NCBI RefSeq assembly: GCF_008806385.1
Contig: NZ_VZZK01000002.1
Location: 277,335 to 341,334 of the forward strand
DNA from: Methylobacterium soli
GTDB lineage: Bacteria; Pseudomonadota; Alphaproteobacteria; Rhizobiales; Beijerinckiaceae
DNA: 64,000 bases
Direction: 5' to 3'
Below, one piece after another: positions 55,701-63,805 of this stretch. The notes under the pieces are model-generated. The model did no database searches and was not told the origin of the DNA. It worked only from the letters and a program-made list of their open reading frames with translations. Within the stretch, counting starts at the first letter, position 1. The number at the start of each line of letters is the position of its first letter. Position numbers and translations under genes: made by a program.

Positions 55701-56164
55701 CGGGCGCGGTCGAGACCGTGGAGGTCTGGCATCTCCACCGCCATCAGCGCCAGCCCCACGCGCGCCAGAACCGCCCCCGCGGCGGCCAGGGACGCGGCCG
55801 CGAGGGCGCCCAGGGCGGCGCTCCGCGCCCGGAGGGCGAGGCCCGCCGCGATGGCGGCCGGGACCGGCCCGAGCGCCAGCGGGCGCAGGGCGAGGGCCGC
55901 CGCGACGGCCCGTCCGAGCGGGGCGACGGCAACCGGCGCGGGGGCGAGGGAAACCGCCGGGGGGCCGAGGGCAACGGCCCGCGCCGCGAGCGCTTCGAGG
56001 GCAACCGCCCCCGGCCGGACCGCCGCGACGAGGGCCGCCATGCGGGCCCCCGCGAGGATCAGCGCCCGCCGCGCCGCGAGCGCGCGCCCGATCCGGATTC
56101 ACCCTTCGCCAAGCTCGCCGCCCTGAAGGCGCAGCTCGAATCCGGCGAGGGCGGCAAGCGCTGA
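52727..56164 (+). CDS. SUV3-like RNA/DNA helicase with long disordered tail
   Basis: A 1145-residue superfamily 2 helicase close to mitochondrial SUV3. Walker A VLGPTNTGKTHLAIERML is near residue 20, the DEIQ box VAIDEIQLAADMDRGHVF near residue 100, motif III SSTVLPL, and motif VI QIAGRAGRH near residue 265, with the SUV3-type YDGTRFRKLTPPEMGQ before it. Residues about 270-830 are helical domains of this bacterial family. The last 320 residues are disordered: an acidic Ala/Glu part with PAET repeats to about residue 1000, then an Arg/Gly-rich part (NRRGGEGNRRGAEGN) of the RGG type that may bind RNA. A role in RNA turnover is inferred. Confidence 0.88.
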   Translation: MTRRSLQPQARARGVTAVLGPTNTGKTHLAIERMLAHPTGMIGLPLRLLAREVYLRVVARVGADKVALITGEEKIKPDRPRYWIATIEAMPRDLDVAFVAIDEIQLAADMDRGHVFTDRLLYQRGREETLLIGSSTVLPLVQSLIPGVHTTTRPRLSQLSFAGEKKLSRLPRRTAIVAFSAEEVYAIAELIRRQRGGAAVVLGALSPRTRNAQVELYQSGDVDYLVATDAVGMGLNLDVDHVAFAANWKYDGTRFRKLTPPEMGQIAGRAGRHLSDGTFGSTGRCPPFEPEMVEALETHSFEPLRVLQWRNPDLDFHNLARLQQSLDEHPRESGLIRAPMGEDQQALEILMREEDIRDMATNPKAVQRLWDVCGVPDYRKVHPQTHADLVAQLYRFLMRGMAGRIPNDWFAKHVAMIDRTDGDIDALSQRIAQGRTWTFVANRPDWLLDPEHWQGETRRVEDRLSDALHERLASRFVDRRTSVLMRRLRENTMLEAQITTGGDVTVEGQHVGHLHGFQFVPDPGAEGHEAKTLRSAAEKALAGEIEARADRFAAAADASLVLSHEGIIRWTGDPVAKLVSGDKLFEPRLRLIADEGLTGPAREKVEGRLNAWLKAYVVRLLGPLMEIETAADLTGLAKGIGYQVVEALGVLERSKVTHEMRSLDQEGRGALRRHGVRFGAYHIFLPALLKPAPRTLAAQLWALRNGGLDQRGLDEIAHLAGSGRTSIKVDPEIAKGLYRAAGFRVCGERAVRVDILERLADLIRPAIAYRPGTTPGEPPVGSADADGFVATVGMTSLVGCSGEDFASILRSLGYVSENRPGPAITVPLLPAASTEPVRAPKPEIDEAASPEAEATDAQTDEGPAMAASAAEDELASTQTEAAEPPAPEGTETRDRAAEPEEPAAEPVAAASEAPVLAAEPAPEAPELRAPETVDAAAEPETLAETPAETPAETPAETPPDESSEAPSDAAAEASPETASAEGSAVEAAEAEPGAVETVEVWHLHRHQRQPHARQNRPRGGQGRGREGAQGGAPRPEGEARRDGGRDRPERQRAQGEGRRDGPSERGDGNRRGGEGNRRGAEGNGPRRERFEGNRPRPDRRDEGRHAGPREDQRPPRRERAPDPDSPFAKLAALKAQLESGEGGKR
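55553..55600 (+). repeat. four 12-bp tandem repeats in the helicase tail
   Basis: GCCGAGACGCCT at 55553, 55565 and 55577, with GCCGAGACGCCG at 55589. They encode AETP four times within the acidic linker and keep frame. Confidence 0.9.
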
Positions 56165-56174
56165 CCGCCGGGCG

Positions 56175-56480
56175 ATGAAGGCGGAGCGGCAGCGGCTCGA
56201 CAAGTGGTTGTGGTTCGCGCGCTTCGCCAAGACGCGCTCGCTGGCCGCCCGCCTCGTGACGGACGGCCATGTCCGGGTGAACGGCAAGCGCGCCGAGGCG
56301 CCCGCCAAGGGTCTCCTCGTCGGCGACGTGATCACGGTGGCGGCCGCCCACGCGACGGCGCTGGTGCGCGTCGCCGATCTCGGGGAACGCCGCGGGCCGG
56401 CCCCCGAGGCGCGCCTGCTCTATGTCGACCTCTCGGCCGCTCCTTCGGCCCGGAAGGAACCCGGCGAGGATCCGGCCTGA
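56175..56480 (+). CDS. S4-domain RNA-binding protein (Hsp15-like)
   Basis: A 101-residue protein with an S4 fold: RLDKWLWFARFAKTRSLAARLVTDGHVRVNGKRAEAPAKGLLVGDVI (outline), the full S4 signature with the conserved R-L-D-K-W and the VNG turn. Hsp15-type proteins bind ribosomes carrying a stalled peptide on a free 50S subunit and help recycle them. It lies ten bases after the helicase stop, a usual pairing that suggests a shared role in RNA or ribosome quality control. Confidence 0.88.
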   Translation: MKAERQRLDKWLWFARFAKTRSLAARLVTDGHVRVNGKRAEAPAKGLLVGDVITVAAAHATALVRVADLGERRGPAPEARLLYVDLSAAPSARKEPGEDPA

Positions 56481-56733
56481 GGCCCTGAGATCATGGCGCC
56501 GGCGCGACACCGATCGTCGGAACGCGCGGCTGCAGGGCGCCTCGGTGGTGAGCGCGCTTGTCAGTCTCCCTGGCAGAGGCTAGAGCCGTTCGAATTCTGG
56601 GGCCGCCCGACGGCCCCTCGCGTGCGCTTCCCGCAGAGAGGACCACGCATCGGGAGCGAAGGCCGCGGCCGGGGTCCATCCGGGCTCATCGACCCGCCTC
56701 GCCGATGCGCGGATCGAGGACGAAAAACGGCCC

Positions 56734-57072
56734 ATGACCTACGTCGTCACCGACAATTGCATCAAGTGCAAGTACATGGATTGCGTCGAGGTGTGCCCCG
56801 TGGATTGCTTCTACGAGGGTGAGAACATGCTCGTCATCCATCCCGACGAGTGCATCGATTGCGGGGTCTGCGAGCCCGAATGCCCGGCCGAGGCGATCAA
56901 GCCCGACACCGAGCCGAGCCTGGAGACCTGGCTGAAGCTCAACGCCGACTATGCCAAGAGCTGGCCGAACATCACCCAGAAGAAGGACGCCCCCGCCGAC
57001 GCGAAGGAATGGGACGGCGTCTCCGGGAAGCTCGAGGCCCATTTCTCGGCCAATCCGGGCACCGGCGACTGA
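56734..57072 (+). CDS. fdxA: 7Fe-8S-type ferredoxin FdxA
   Basis: A 112-residue ferredoxin. The N-terminal [18 protein letters not shown] carries ligands of a 3Fe-4S and a 4Fe-4S centre, with [18 protein letters not shown] as the second set, as in Azotobacter ferredoxin I. The alphaproteobacterial C-terminal extension ([20 protein letters not shown]) is complete. It serves as a soluble low-potential electron carrier; partners are unknown. It sits before carD as in related genomes, separated by 462 bases. Start ATG 56734. Confidence 0.94.
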   Translation: MTYVVTDNCIKCKYMDCVEVCPVDCFYEGENMLVIHPDECIDCGVCEPECPAEAIKPDTEPSLETWLKLNADYAKSWPNITQKKDAPADAKEWDGVSGKLEAHFSANPGTGD

Positions 57073-57534
57073 ACGTCGCGTCCGTGGCCGGAGCCCCGGC
57101 ACGACGGTTCGAACCCGTGGTGCGAGGGCCGGCAAGCGCCTCCGGACAACCGCCCCGCTATCCCGTGCACAACCGCGCTCCGCATCCACGGAAGGGCGGG
57201 CGTGAGTCGGCAATCCTTTGATTCGCAGGCCGGATTGTGATACACAATCTGCCTGCCGTCGCTCGTGCCTGACGTGCTCTCTCCGCCCGCTCGATGCGGT
57301 TCCAGGCTTTCATGGAAACGGGGTTGCATGCGATCGACCATGGAAGGCGTCCTGCTTTCGGTGGCCGTATCCTCATGGTGCGTGCGGGGCTGCGCCTTGG
57401 GAACCAAAGGGCTGTCGGCACCTGTTGAAAGGTCGATAGCTCGCGGTCGGTGGCAAAAGCCGGGGGTCCCATCCTCGGTCGGACGGTACGGCGCGACGTG
57501 AGCCGTCGCGCGATGTTCTGGAGGCCCTTCTCGC
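57073..57534. other. long leader region before carD with promoter and palindrome
   Basis: No gene is credible in these 462 bases. A promoter-like pair and a perfect palindrome lie near 57218-57249; the rest (about 285 bases) would be an unusually long 5' leader of carD in which I see no known riboswitch. Confidence 0.45.
57218..57249 (+). promoter_or_regulatory. promoter-like sequence overlapped by a 17-bp palindrome
   Basis: TTGATT (57218) with a 17-base spacer and TACACA (57241). The palindrome GATTGTG-ATA-CACAATC (57233-57249) covers the -10 part, as an operator of a repressor would. The regulator is unknown; the shape fits GntR- or similar dimeric factors. Confidence 0.5.
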
Positions 57535-58122
57535 ATGACCACAGCCAAGAAGACGACGGCAGGCCGCCAAGGCTTCAAGACCGGCGAAGCGGTCGTGTAT
57601 CCGGCGCATGGCGTCGGTCGCATCGTCGCGATCGAGGAGCAGGAGATCGCCGGCTACAAGCTCGAGCTGTTCGTCGTCTCGTTCGAGAAGGACAAGATGG
57701 TCCTGCGGGTTCCGACCGCGAAGGCCAACAGCGTCGGCATGCGCAAGCTCGCCGAGCCCGAACTCGTCAAGAAGGCTCTCGACGTGCTGACCGGCCGCGC
57801 CCGGATCAAGCGCACGATGTGGTCGCGCCGCGCCCAGGAATATGAGGCCAAGATCAATTCCGGCGACCTGCTCTCGGTCACCGAGGTCGTGCGCGACCTC
57901 TACCGCTCCGAGGCCCAGCCCGAGCAATCCTACAGCGAGCGCCAGCTCTACGAGGCCGCCCTCGACCGCGTCGTGCGCGAGATCTCCTCGGTGAACCGCA
58001 TCACCGAGACCGAGGCCCTCAAGCTCATCGAGCAGAGCCTCGCCAAGTCGCCGCGCCGCGCCAAGAACGAGGCGGAAGCCGAGGGCGAATCCGAGGACGA
58101 CGTCCAGGAGGAGGCCGCCTGA
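57535..58122 (+). CDS. CarD family transcriptional regulator
   Basis: A 195-residue CarD/CdnL-type protein. The N-terminal RNA-polymerase-interacting Tudor-like domain is FKTGEAVVYPAHGVGRIVAIEEQEIAGYKLELFVVSFEKDKMVLRVP (outline), at about residues 12-60. The helical DNA-contacting domain is at about 65-165 (WSRRAQEYEAKINSGDLLSVTEVVRDLYR in outline), and an acidic tail ends GESEDDVQEEAA. Such proteins bind the polymerase beta subunit and stabilise open promoter complexes at housekeeping, often rRNA, promoters. GGAGG ten bases before ATG 57535 supports the start. A strong terminator follows. Confidence 0.94.
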   Translation: MTTAKKTTAGRQGFKTGEAVVYPAHGVGRIVAIEEQEIAGYKLELFVVSFEKDKMVLRVPTAKANSVGMRKLAEPELVKKALDVLTGRARIKRTMWSRRAQEYEAKINSGDLLSVTEVVRDLYRSEAQPEQSYSERQLYEAALDRVVREISSVNRITETEALKLIEQSLAKSPRRAKNEAEAEGESEDDVQEEAA

Positions 58123-58153
58123 GGGCGGCTCCGAACCCCAACCGGTTCTCCGG

Positions 58154-58183
58154 AAGCCCGGCGCCTGCGCGCCGGGCTTTTTG
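58154..58183 (+). terminator. intrinsic terminator of carD
   Basis: AAGCCCGGCGC, loop CTGC, GCGCCGGGCTT, then TTT-G-TTT. An 11-bp perfect stem with a T run, 32 bases after the carD stop: a textbook Rho-independent terminator. Confidence 0.92.
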
Positions 58184-58296
58184 TTTGCGCCGTCACACGC
58201 CCATCATGGCCCTGCCGCAGGCTCCGCCTCGGCCCGCGGGACCGGGCCGACCTTCGGCCGCGTGCGGGGATAGCGTTTTCGTCATTCATCACGCAC

Positions 58297-58322
58297 GGAA
58301 CTTTCCCGCCCGCGCTTGGGTT
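58297..58322 (+). promoter_or_regulatory. possible EcfG-type (general stress) promoter before the sigma factor gene
   Basis: GGAAC, 17 bases, GGTT. The alphaproteobacterial EcfG consensus is GGAAC-N16/17-CGTT, so one base of the -10 part differs. It lies about 97 bases before the start of an RpoH-type gene, a class known to be under EcfG/RpoE2 control in rhizobia. Confidence 0.4.
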
Positions 58323-58418
58323 GTCGGTTGCCTGGCATAGGTCCCTGCCGGTGCCGTCGGCATCGTTCTGCGCGGTCTTTGCTGCAACAGCACTCGAACG
58401 AAAGAGGCGGAGGCGGGG

Positions 58419-59294
<876 letters not shown>

Positions 59295-59669
59295 ATCCGC
59301 GCGGCGCTGCCCTGTCGGCGCAGTCCCGTCATCGCGGTGATCCGAAAAAAGCCCGGTTCTCTCCTTGAGAGATCCGGGCTTTTTCATGCGTGTTAATAGC
59401 ACCGCGCCGCCGAAATCCCCAGAGATGGTGAAGCTGGCGACCGAGACCTGACCAATATTCGATCGCTCCACGAACTCTCCGACGCACATTTCGCGAAGCG
59501 GAGATACCATCGGGTTGGCATTCGACGTCGTGCCAGATCGTGATTTCGTTATTCCGGGCGCGGCATCGGAGCGACCCACATTCAATTTTTCGAAGGGTTG
59601 ATCGGTTGAGGTCATTCCTCGACAACGCTACGAGATGGATTGTCCTGATTTGCCGCGCTTGAGCAAGCA
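59295..59669. other. intergenic region after the sigma factor gene
   Basis: 375 bases. It begins with a bidirectional-type terminator. The rest is somewhat richer in AT than its surroundings and holds an open frame on the minus strand (59277-59615) that runs through the terminator and is not convincing. Confidence 0.5.
59345..59384. terminator. intrinsic terminator, T/A runs on both sides
   Basis: AAAAAAGCCCGG-TTCTCTC, short loop, GAGAGAT-CCGGGCTTTTTC. Stem of about 17 bp with one bulge, an A run upstream and a T run downstream, so it can work in either direction. It ends the sigma factor transcript. Confidence 0.9.
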
Positions 59670-59927
59670 ATGCCGTCCTACTCGCTCCATCCCGTCGGAT
59701 TGCTCATCCTGATGGCGCCAGCCCTGGCGATCATCGTCATCAGCCTCACCTATTACCAGGGGTTGCCCTGGTACATCGGGCTCGCCCTGTCCTATGGCGG
59801 CTTGGCCCTGGCGCAGTTCGCCTTCCTGGGCCTGAGGTTCTCGGGTGCCGGTCGGGTCGGCGGATTGCGGAAAGCGACGGAATGCGGCTCCGCGGCCCGC
59901 TCGGCGATCGGGCACGACCGGGTGTGA
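59670..59927 (+). CDS. small hypothetical membrane protein
   Basis: An 85-residue protein. Two membrane helices are predicted: VGLLILMAPALAIIVISLTYY near residues 9-29 and YIGLALSYGGLALAQFAFLGL near 35-55, followed by a polar tail with no clear motif. The amino-acid make-up is that of a real membrane protein rather than a chance frame. No ribosome site is striking. Function and family are unknown. It ends 36 bases before the stop of the convergent transporter gene. Confidence 0.55.
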   Translation: MPSYSLHPVGLLILMAPALAIIVISLTYYQGLPWYIGLALSYGGLALAQFAFLGLRFSGAGRVGGLRKATECGSAARSAIGHDRV

Positions 59928-59962
59928 GGCGCCGTCAGGACGGGTGATGGCCGCGCCCCCTC

Positions 59963-61276
59963 TCAGGAGGCCGCCGCGCCGCCGGCCCTGGGCCGGCGCG
60001 CCAGGATCAGGCCGGGGCGCCGCACCATGACGGCGCTGCCGAGGAACACGAGGGTGACGAGGCCTGCGGCGAGCGCAGGCGGCAGGATCGGCGCGAGGGG
60101 CCCCGAGGCGGCCCCGCCCGCCACCGAGCCGAGATTCATCGCGGCCATGAACACCTCGAATTGGGTCGCCGCCCCCACCCGCCCCCGGCTCGCGCGCATG
60201 AGCGCCGGCACCAGCGCCACGATGACGAGGCCCGGCAGAACCTGCGTCAGGCCCAGGATGATGGGTCCGGCCGGCCCGACGAGGCCGCCCGCGATGAGCC
60301 CGGCCGCGACGGCAAAGCATCCCGCCCCGGCCATCAGCAGGCTCCGGAGGGCCGCGAGCGGCCCGGCCCGGTCCGCCCAGAGACCGATGGCGAGGGCCCC
60401 GAGGGTCCCGCTCGCCAGGGCGAGACCGGCCTGAAGGCGCGAGAGACCGCCCGGATCCCAGCCCTGCGCCTGAACCAGATCGACCCCGAAGCGCAGCTCG
60501 AACAGGGCGAGCGACGCGTCGAGGCCGAAACAGACGCTGAGAAGGCGCAGGGCACTCGGTCGCCGCAAGCCGAGGCCGAGGCGCTTCAGGAAGCGGCGGA
60601 AGGGCCAGGGGCGGGTGCGCAGGCCCGCACGCCGGTTGAGGGAGACCAGGGCATCCCCGGGCGCCTCGCGCACCAGCAGCACCGGCAGCGTGGCGAGAAG
60701 ACTGAGCACCAGGAGGACACGCACGCTGGCGCCAAAGCCCCAGGTGGGCAATGTCCAGGCGAACAGCGCCGCACTGAGGCTGGTGCCCGCGATGAAGCCT
60801 GCCCGGGTGCAGGCGCTCATCCGGCCGAGCTCACCCTCCGGCACGTGATCCATGATCAGGCGGTCGCAGGCCGTGTCGAGCAGGGAGGCGAACAGGCTGT
60901 GCAGCAGGAACACCATTCCGATCGATCCGAGCGCCTCGACACTCGGCACCAGGAGGAGCGCGGCCAGGGCCAGCTGGCTCCCCAGCAGCGCGGTGCCGCT
61001 CCAGACCCGCCGCCGGCCCATCCGGGCATCCCCGGCCCGGTCGACGAGCGGCCCCCACAGGATCGGCTGCAACGTCCAGGGCAGGCCCGCGAGGGCGAAA
61101 TGCAGCCCGACCTCCGAGACCGGGACGCCCCGCCCCGCGAGATGGTTGGCGAGGGCGGTGAGCGAGAAGCCGGCGACCAGGCCCTGGTAGAAATAAGTGG
61201 CGAAGAACACGCCGTAGCGGGCGCCGCGATCCTGCAGGGTCGGCAGGCGGAGGCGGGCCGGGCGCGCAGCCTTCAC
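59963..61276 (-). CDS. MFS transporter
   Basis: A 437-residue major facilitator protein with twelve membrane helices. The N-terminal helix has FFATYFYQGLVAGFSLTALANHL, which resembles AmpG/RhtX-like importers, followed by LPWTLQPILWGPLVDR and the loop 2-3 signature PLVDRAGDARMGRRRVW. A second A-like motif is ALAIGLWADRAGPLAALR. Cargo is unknown; the AmpG-like opening allows muropeptides or siderophores. It is divergent from a phosphopantetheinyl transferase gene, with 186 bases between starts; siderophore or polyketide systems often combine such genes, but none is visible here. The start GTG 61276 fits a short basic N-terminus. Confidence 0.82.
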   Translation of the reverse strand: MKAARPARLRLPTLQDRGARYGVFFATYFYQGLVAGFSLTALANHLAGRGVPVSEVGLHFALAGLPWTLQPILWGPLVDRAGDARMGRRRVWSGTALLGSQLALAALLLVPSVEALGSIGMVFLLHSLFASLLDTACDRLIMDHVPEGELGRMSACTRAGFIAGTSLSAALFAWTLPTWGFGASVRVLLVLSLLATLPVLLVREAPGDALVSLNRRAGLRTRPWPFRRFLKRLGLGLRRPSALRLLSVCFGLDASLALFELRFGVDLVQAQGWDPGGLSRLQAGLALASGTLGALAIGLWADRAGPLAALRSLLMAGAGCFAVAAGLIAGGLVGPAGPIILGLTQVLPGLVIVALVPALMRASRGRVGAATQFEVFMAAMNLGSVAGGAASGPLAPILPPALAAGLVTLVFLGSAVMVRRPGLILARRPRAGGAAAS

Positions 61277-61462
61277 GCGGTGGCCGGGGGACGGCTCGGG
61301 GTGGCGCGGACAACCCCGCCCGGGTCATCGCCCGCGCCCTTGCACGGATCAGCGGCCCGAACGATCCTCGCCGCCCGATCATCCCCGAGGCCGTGCATTG
61401 CTCCCACTCCCACAGATCCATCGGCAGCTTAGCGGAGGGGCGTCGCCTCTGCGAGGCACCCC

Positions 61463-62212
61463 GTGATCGAGACCCGTGAGGCCGGCTGGACCGTGGCGGA
61501 ACCCGGCAGAGCGGGCGGGACCACGATCTGGACGATCGACCTCGCGCGGGCCGAGGGCTGGACGGAGGCCTGCAGCGGGGTGCTCTCGCCCGAGGAGCGC
61601 GCCCGGGCCGCCCGTTACCTGCGGGCCGAGGATCAGGCCCGCTTCGTCGCGAGCCACGCGGCCCTGCGCCTGATCCTGGCCCGCGCCCTCGACGCGGAGC
61701 CGCGGGCGCTCGCCTTCGTGGCCGGCCCCTCCGGCAAGCCCGGGCTCGCGGGGGCGGGGCTCGCCTTCAACCTGTCGCATTCGGGCACGCGCGCCCTCGT
61801 GGGGCTCTCGACGGAGGCGCGCATCGGCGTCGATCTCGAGGTGCTGAGGCCGATGCCGGACGGGCTCCGCATCGCCCGCAGCACCTTCGCGCCGGACGAG
61901 GCGCAGGCCCTCGCGGCCCTGCCGCCGGAAGCGCGGGACCGAGCCTTCATGGCCGTCTGGACCCGCAAGGAAGCGATCGTGAAGGCGATCGGCGCCGGTC
62001 TGTCGATGCCGCTCGACCGCTTCAGCGTCTCGCTGCCCCCCGGCCCCGCCACCCTCCTCCGCATGGCGGGGGGCCCGGACGCGCCGGCGGATTGGACGCT
62101 GCACCACCTCGAACCCGGACCGGGCACCATCGGGGCCGCCGCGATCGCGCGCGGCCACGCGCCCATCGCCCTGTGCGCCCTGCCCGCCACATGGCTGCAC
62201 CGCCTCGGCTGA
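61463..62212 (+). CDS. 4'-phosphopantetheinyl transferase (Sfp/AcpT superfamily)
   Basis: A 249-residue Sfp-type enzyme of two similar halves. Seen: LSPEERARAARYLRAEDQARFVASHAALR (outline), PSGKPGL, FNLSHSGTRALVGLS, the Mg-binding IGVDLEVLRP near residue 122, and the VWTRKEAIVKAIGAGLSMPL motif with W-x-x-KEA-x-x-K near residue 172. It moves the phosphopantetheine arm of CoA onto carrier proteins of fatty acid, polyketide or peptide synthases. No carrier-protein gene is in the window. GTG 61463 gives a normal start. Confidence 0.9.
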   Translation: MIETREAGWTVAEPGRAGGTTIWTIDLARAEGWTEACSGVLSPEERARAARYLRAEDQARFVASHAALRLILARALDAEPRALAFVAGPSGKPGLAGAGLAFNLSHSGTRALVGLSTEARIGVDLEVLRPMPDGLRIARSTFAPDEAQALAALPPEARDRAFMAVWTRKEAIVKAIGAGLSMPLDRFSVSLPPGPATLLRMAGGPDAPADWTLHHLEPGPGTIGAAAIARGHAPIALCALPATWLHRLG

Positions 62213-62250
62213 TGCCTCTGCCGATGGGCGGCATTCGCGAAAGGTAGCGC

Positions 62251-62279
62251 TTGCGGGGCCGCAGAGCGCTCGCTATAAG
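62251..62279 (+). promoter_or_regulatory. sigma-70-type promoter of tRNA-Pro
   Basis: TTGCGG, a 17-base spacer and TATAAG, ending 28 bases before the tRNA. The -10 is a good match and the spacing is ideal. Confidence 0.7.
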
Positions 62280-62307
62280 CCCGCTCGTCGGCAGCGAAGC
62301 CGGCCGT

Positions 62308-62384
62308 CGGAGTGTAGCGCAGTCTGGTAGCGCACCACGTTCGGGACGTGGGGGTCGCAGGTTCAAATCCTGCCACTCCGACCA
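62308..62384 (+). tRNA. tRNA-Pro, anticodon CGG
   Basis: A 77-base cloverleaf with encoded CCA. Acceptor stem CGGAGTG/CACTCCG, D arm TAGCGCAGTCTGGTAGCGCA, anticodon stem CCACG/CGTGG with loop TTCGGGA (anticodon CGG at 62342-62344), T arm with GTTCAAATCC, discriminator A. It reads CCG codons, which are very frequent in this genome. An array of unknown small ORFs starts behind its 3' end, the usual place for an integrated element. Confidence 0.96.
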
Positions 62385-62618
62385 ATCTTTCCCGAGACTT
62401 AGAGCAAATTCACAGCGACCGCAGGGCGAGCCGGGACGTTTACCGGGACGCTAACGCTGTTTTCCGCACCGCAACACGCGCCTCCGGCGTGTGTTCCAGC
62501 GGTGCTTTCGCGCGTCTGCCTTCTTCCTCCATCACCGCCCCGCCCTCCCCTCCGCGCGCCATCGCGCCGGAGCGCGGCCGGCTGGGCTGAGCCGTATGAC
62601 ACCGAGGAGTTTCGAGAA

Positions 62619-62807
62619 ATGAGCGGCCGGATCGCCTGCGCAGAGTGCGGCAACGTCCTGACCGAGACGGAACGGCACTACTACGAGCGCCGCTGCGAGC
62701 AGTGCGAACGGGATTGGTGCGACCGGATTGAGGCATGGCGGCACGGCAGCGAGGATGCCGAGCTAGACGGCTTCTATGACGGCCCGCCGCCGCCGACCAA
62801 GCAATGA
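62619..62807 (+). CDS. small zinc-ribbon-like protein of the island
   Basis: A 62-residue protein with two Cys pairs, ACAECGN near residue 8 and RRCEQCERDWC near residue 25, spaced like a zinc ribbon or a DksA/TraR-type or phage zinc finger. The rest is acidic (EDAELDGFYDG). ATG 62619 follows GAGGAG within a normal distance. Unknown function; phage and island genomes carry many such proteins. Confidence 0.6.
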   Translation: MSGRIACAECGNVLTETERHYYERRCEQCERDWCDRIEAWRHGSEDAELDGFYDGPPPPTKQ

Positions 62808-62820
62808 GGGTTTCTAGGAC

Positions 62821-63054
62821 ATGGACGCGGACAACGACGATCACGAGCACCCGGAGGAACTGAGCGGGTGCGAATGGACGGATCGCACGCTGAGCGATGT
62901 CGCCCTGTGCCGCCTTCTCGGTCGGGCCGTCATCGGTGGTAGCGAAAGTCCGGTCGGCACGGACGCCGGCTACTGGTCCGCTGAATACGACCGGGCCGGC
63001 TATCTCGCGCGCTGGCGCTTCTACCGCGATCCCGACGCCCGGGATGCGATCTGA
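62821..63054 (+). CDS. hypothetical small island protein
   Basis: A 77-residue acidic protein, MDADNDDHEHPEELSGCEW to RDPDARDAI. I do not recognise a family. It begins directly after a GAGGGTTTCTAGGAC copy of the shared leader that starts within the stop codon of the preceding gene, without the AGGAGAGA part seen in the other copies. Confidence 0.55.
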   Translation: MDADNDDHEHPEELSGCEWTDRTLSDVALCRLLGRAVIGGSESPVGTDAGYWSAEYDRAGYLARWRFYRDPDARDAI

Positions 63055-63089
63055 CAACGAGGGTTTCTGAGACCCCACAGGAGAGAACG

Positions 63090-63329
63090 ATGCAGAAACT
63101 GACTTTCAAGCGCGTGCTGCGCTTCGACCCGACCGCCCGCAAGCTGCGCCTGTTCCGCGTCATGTGGAACGTGGGCATCGTAGGGGACGGCAAGGGCTAC
63201 TCGCGCAAGGTCGCGGTTGCACTGCGGCCCGCCCTCGCAGGCTTCAAGCGCAGCTATGACGAATGGCGCGTGACGCTTCTCGGCGTCGAGGTCCACTCCG
63301 CAACATCGTGGGGCGGCCGGTACGTCTGA
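63090..63329 (+). CDS. hypothetical small island protein
   Basis: A 79-residue basic protein, MQKLTFKRVLRFDPTARKLR to SWGGRYV, with mixed beta-strand character and no membrane helix. Family unknown. Preceded by the shared leader with a good AGGAGAGA ribosome site eight bases before ATG 63090. Confidence 0.6.
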   Translation: MQKLTFKRVLRFDPTARKLRLFRVMWNVGIVGDGKGYSRKVAVALRPALAGFKRSYDEWRVTLLGVEVHSATSWGGRYV

Positions 63330-63370
63330 GTTCTGTGGCAATCGAGGGTTTCTGAGACAGGAGAGAACAG

Positions 63371-63547
63371 ATGAGCCCGGCCTATGTCTTGATCCTGCTG
63401 CTGACCGCTTACGGGAGCGACGGCGGCAACGCGCTAACAACGGCGCCATTCCCAACCCTGGAGGCCTGCGAGCGCGTCGGGCAAGCGGCGAAGGAAATGC
63501 CGTCTAACTCGCGACACATCAATTACAGGTGCGTGTCTGCGCGCTGA
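63371..63547 (+). CDS. very small exported-type hypothetical island protein
   Basis: A 58-residue protein, MSPAYVLILLLTAYGSDGGNA to NYRCVSAR. A short hydrophobic start may be a signal or anchor. Two Cys (LEACERV and YRCVS) could pair; the TLEACERVGQAAKE...CVS layout resembles small periplasmic proteins. It is easily missed by size cutoffs, but the shared leader and AGGAGAGAACAG before ATG 63371 support it. Confidence 0.55.
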   Translation: MSPAYVLILLLTAYGSDGGNALTTAPFPTLEACERVGQAAKEMPSNSRHINYRCVSAR

Positions 63548-63580
63548 GAACCGAGGGTTTCTAGAACAGGAGAGAGAACG

Positions 63581-63805
63581 ATGCGCGGGATCGGTAACAT
63601 TGGCGTGCTCGGCGCCGCCCTCGGCCTCGGCGCGATGGTCAGCCTCACAGGCGGTCCTATGGCCGACCCGTGGCCCGAACGTCGCGACGACAGCCCATTA
63701 CGGCGCCCCCTCCGGAAACGTCCCGGCCCGCTCAAAGAGGGGCCGTGCAGCTATCGGCCGACCGGGAGCAAGCGAACCCGGCGCCGGCAGGCTGCCAAGA
63801 ACTGA
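63581..63805 (+). CDS. hypothetical small island protein
   Basis: A 74-residue protein: a hydrophobic N-terminus (GNIGVLGAALGLGAMVSLTGG) and a strongly basic C-terminus (RRPLRKRPGPLK, SKRTRRRQAAKN). It may be membrane associated. Family unknown. The shared leader with AGGAGAGAGAACG precedes ATG 63581. Confidence 0.5.
   Translation: MRGIGNIGVLGAALGLGAMVSLTGGPMADPWPERRDDSPLRRPLRKRPGPLKEGPCSYRPTGSKRTRRRQAAKN

Noticed and set aside
52643..56041. 1132-codon open frame opposite the SUV3-like helicase gene
   Set aside because: It is the reverse of a strong helicase gene. Its translation is biased to Arg, Gly, Leu and Ala without any motif; this is expected when a 70% GC gene is read backwards.
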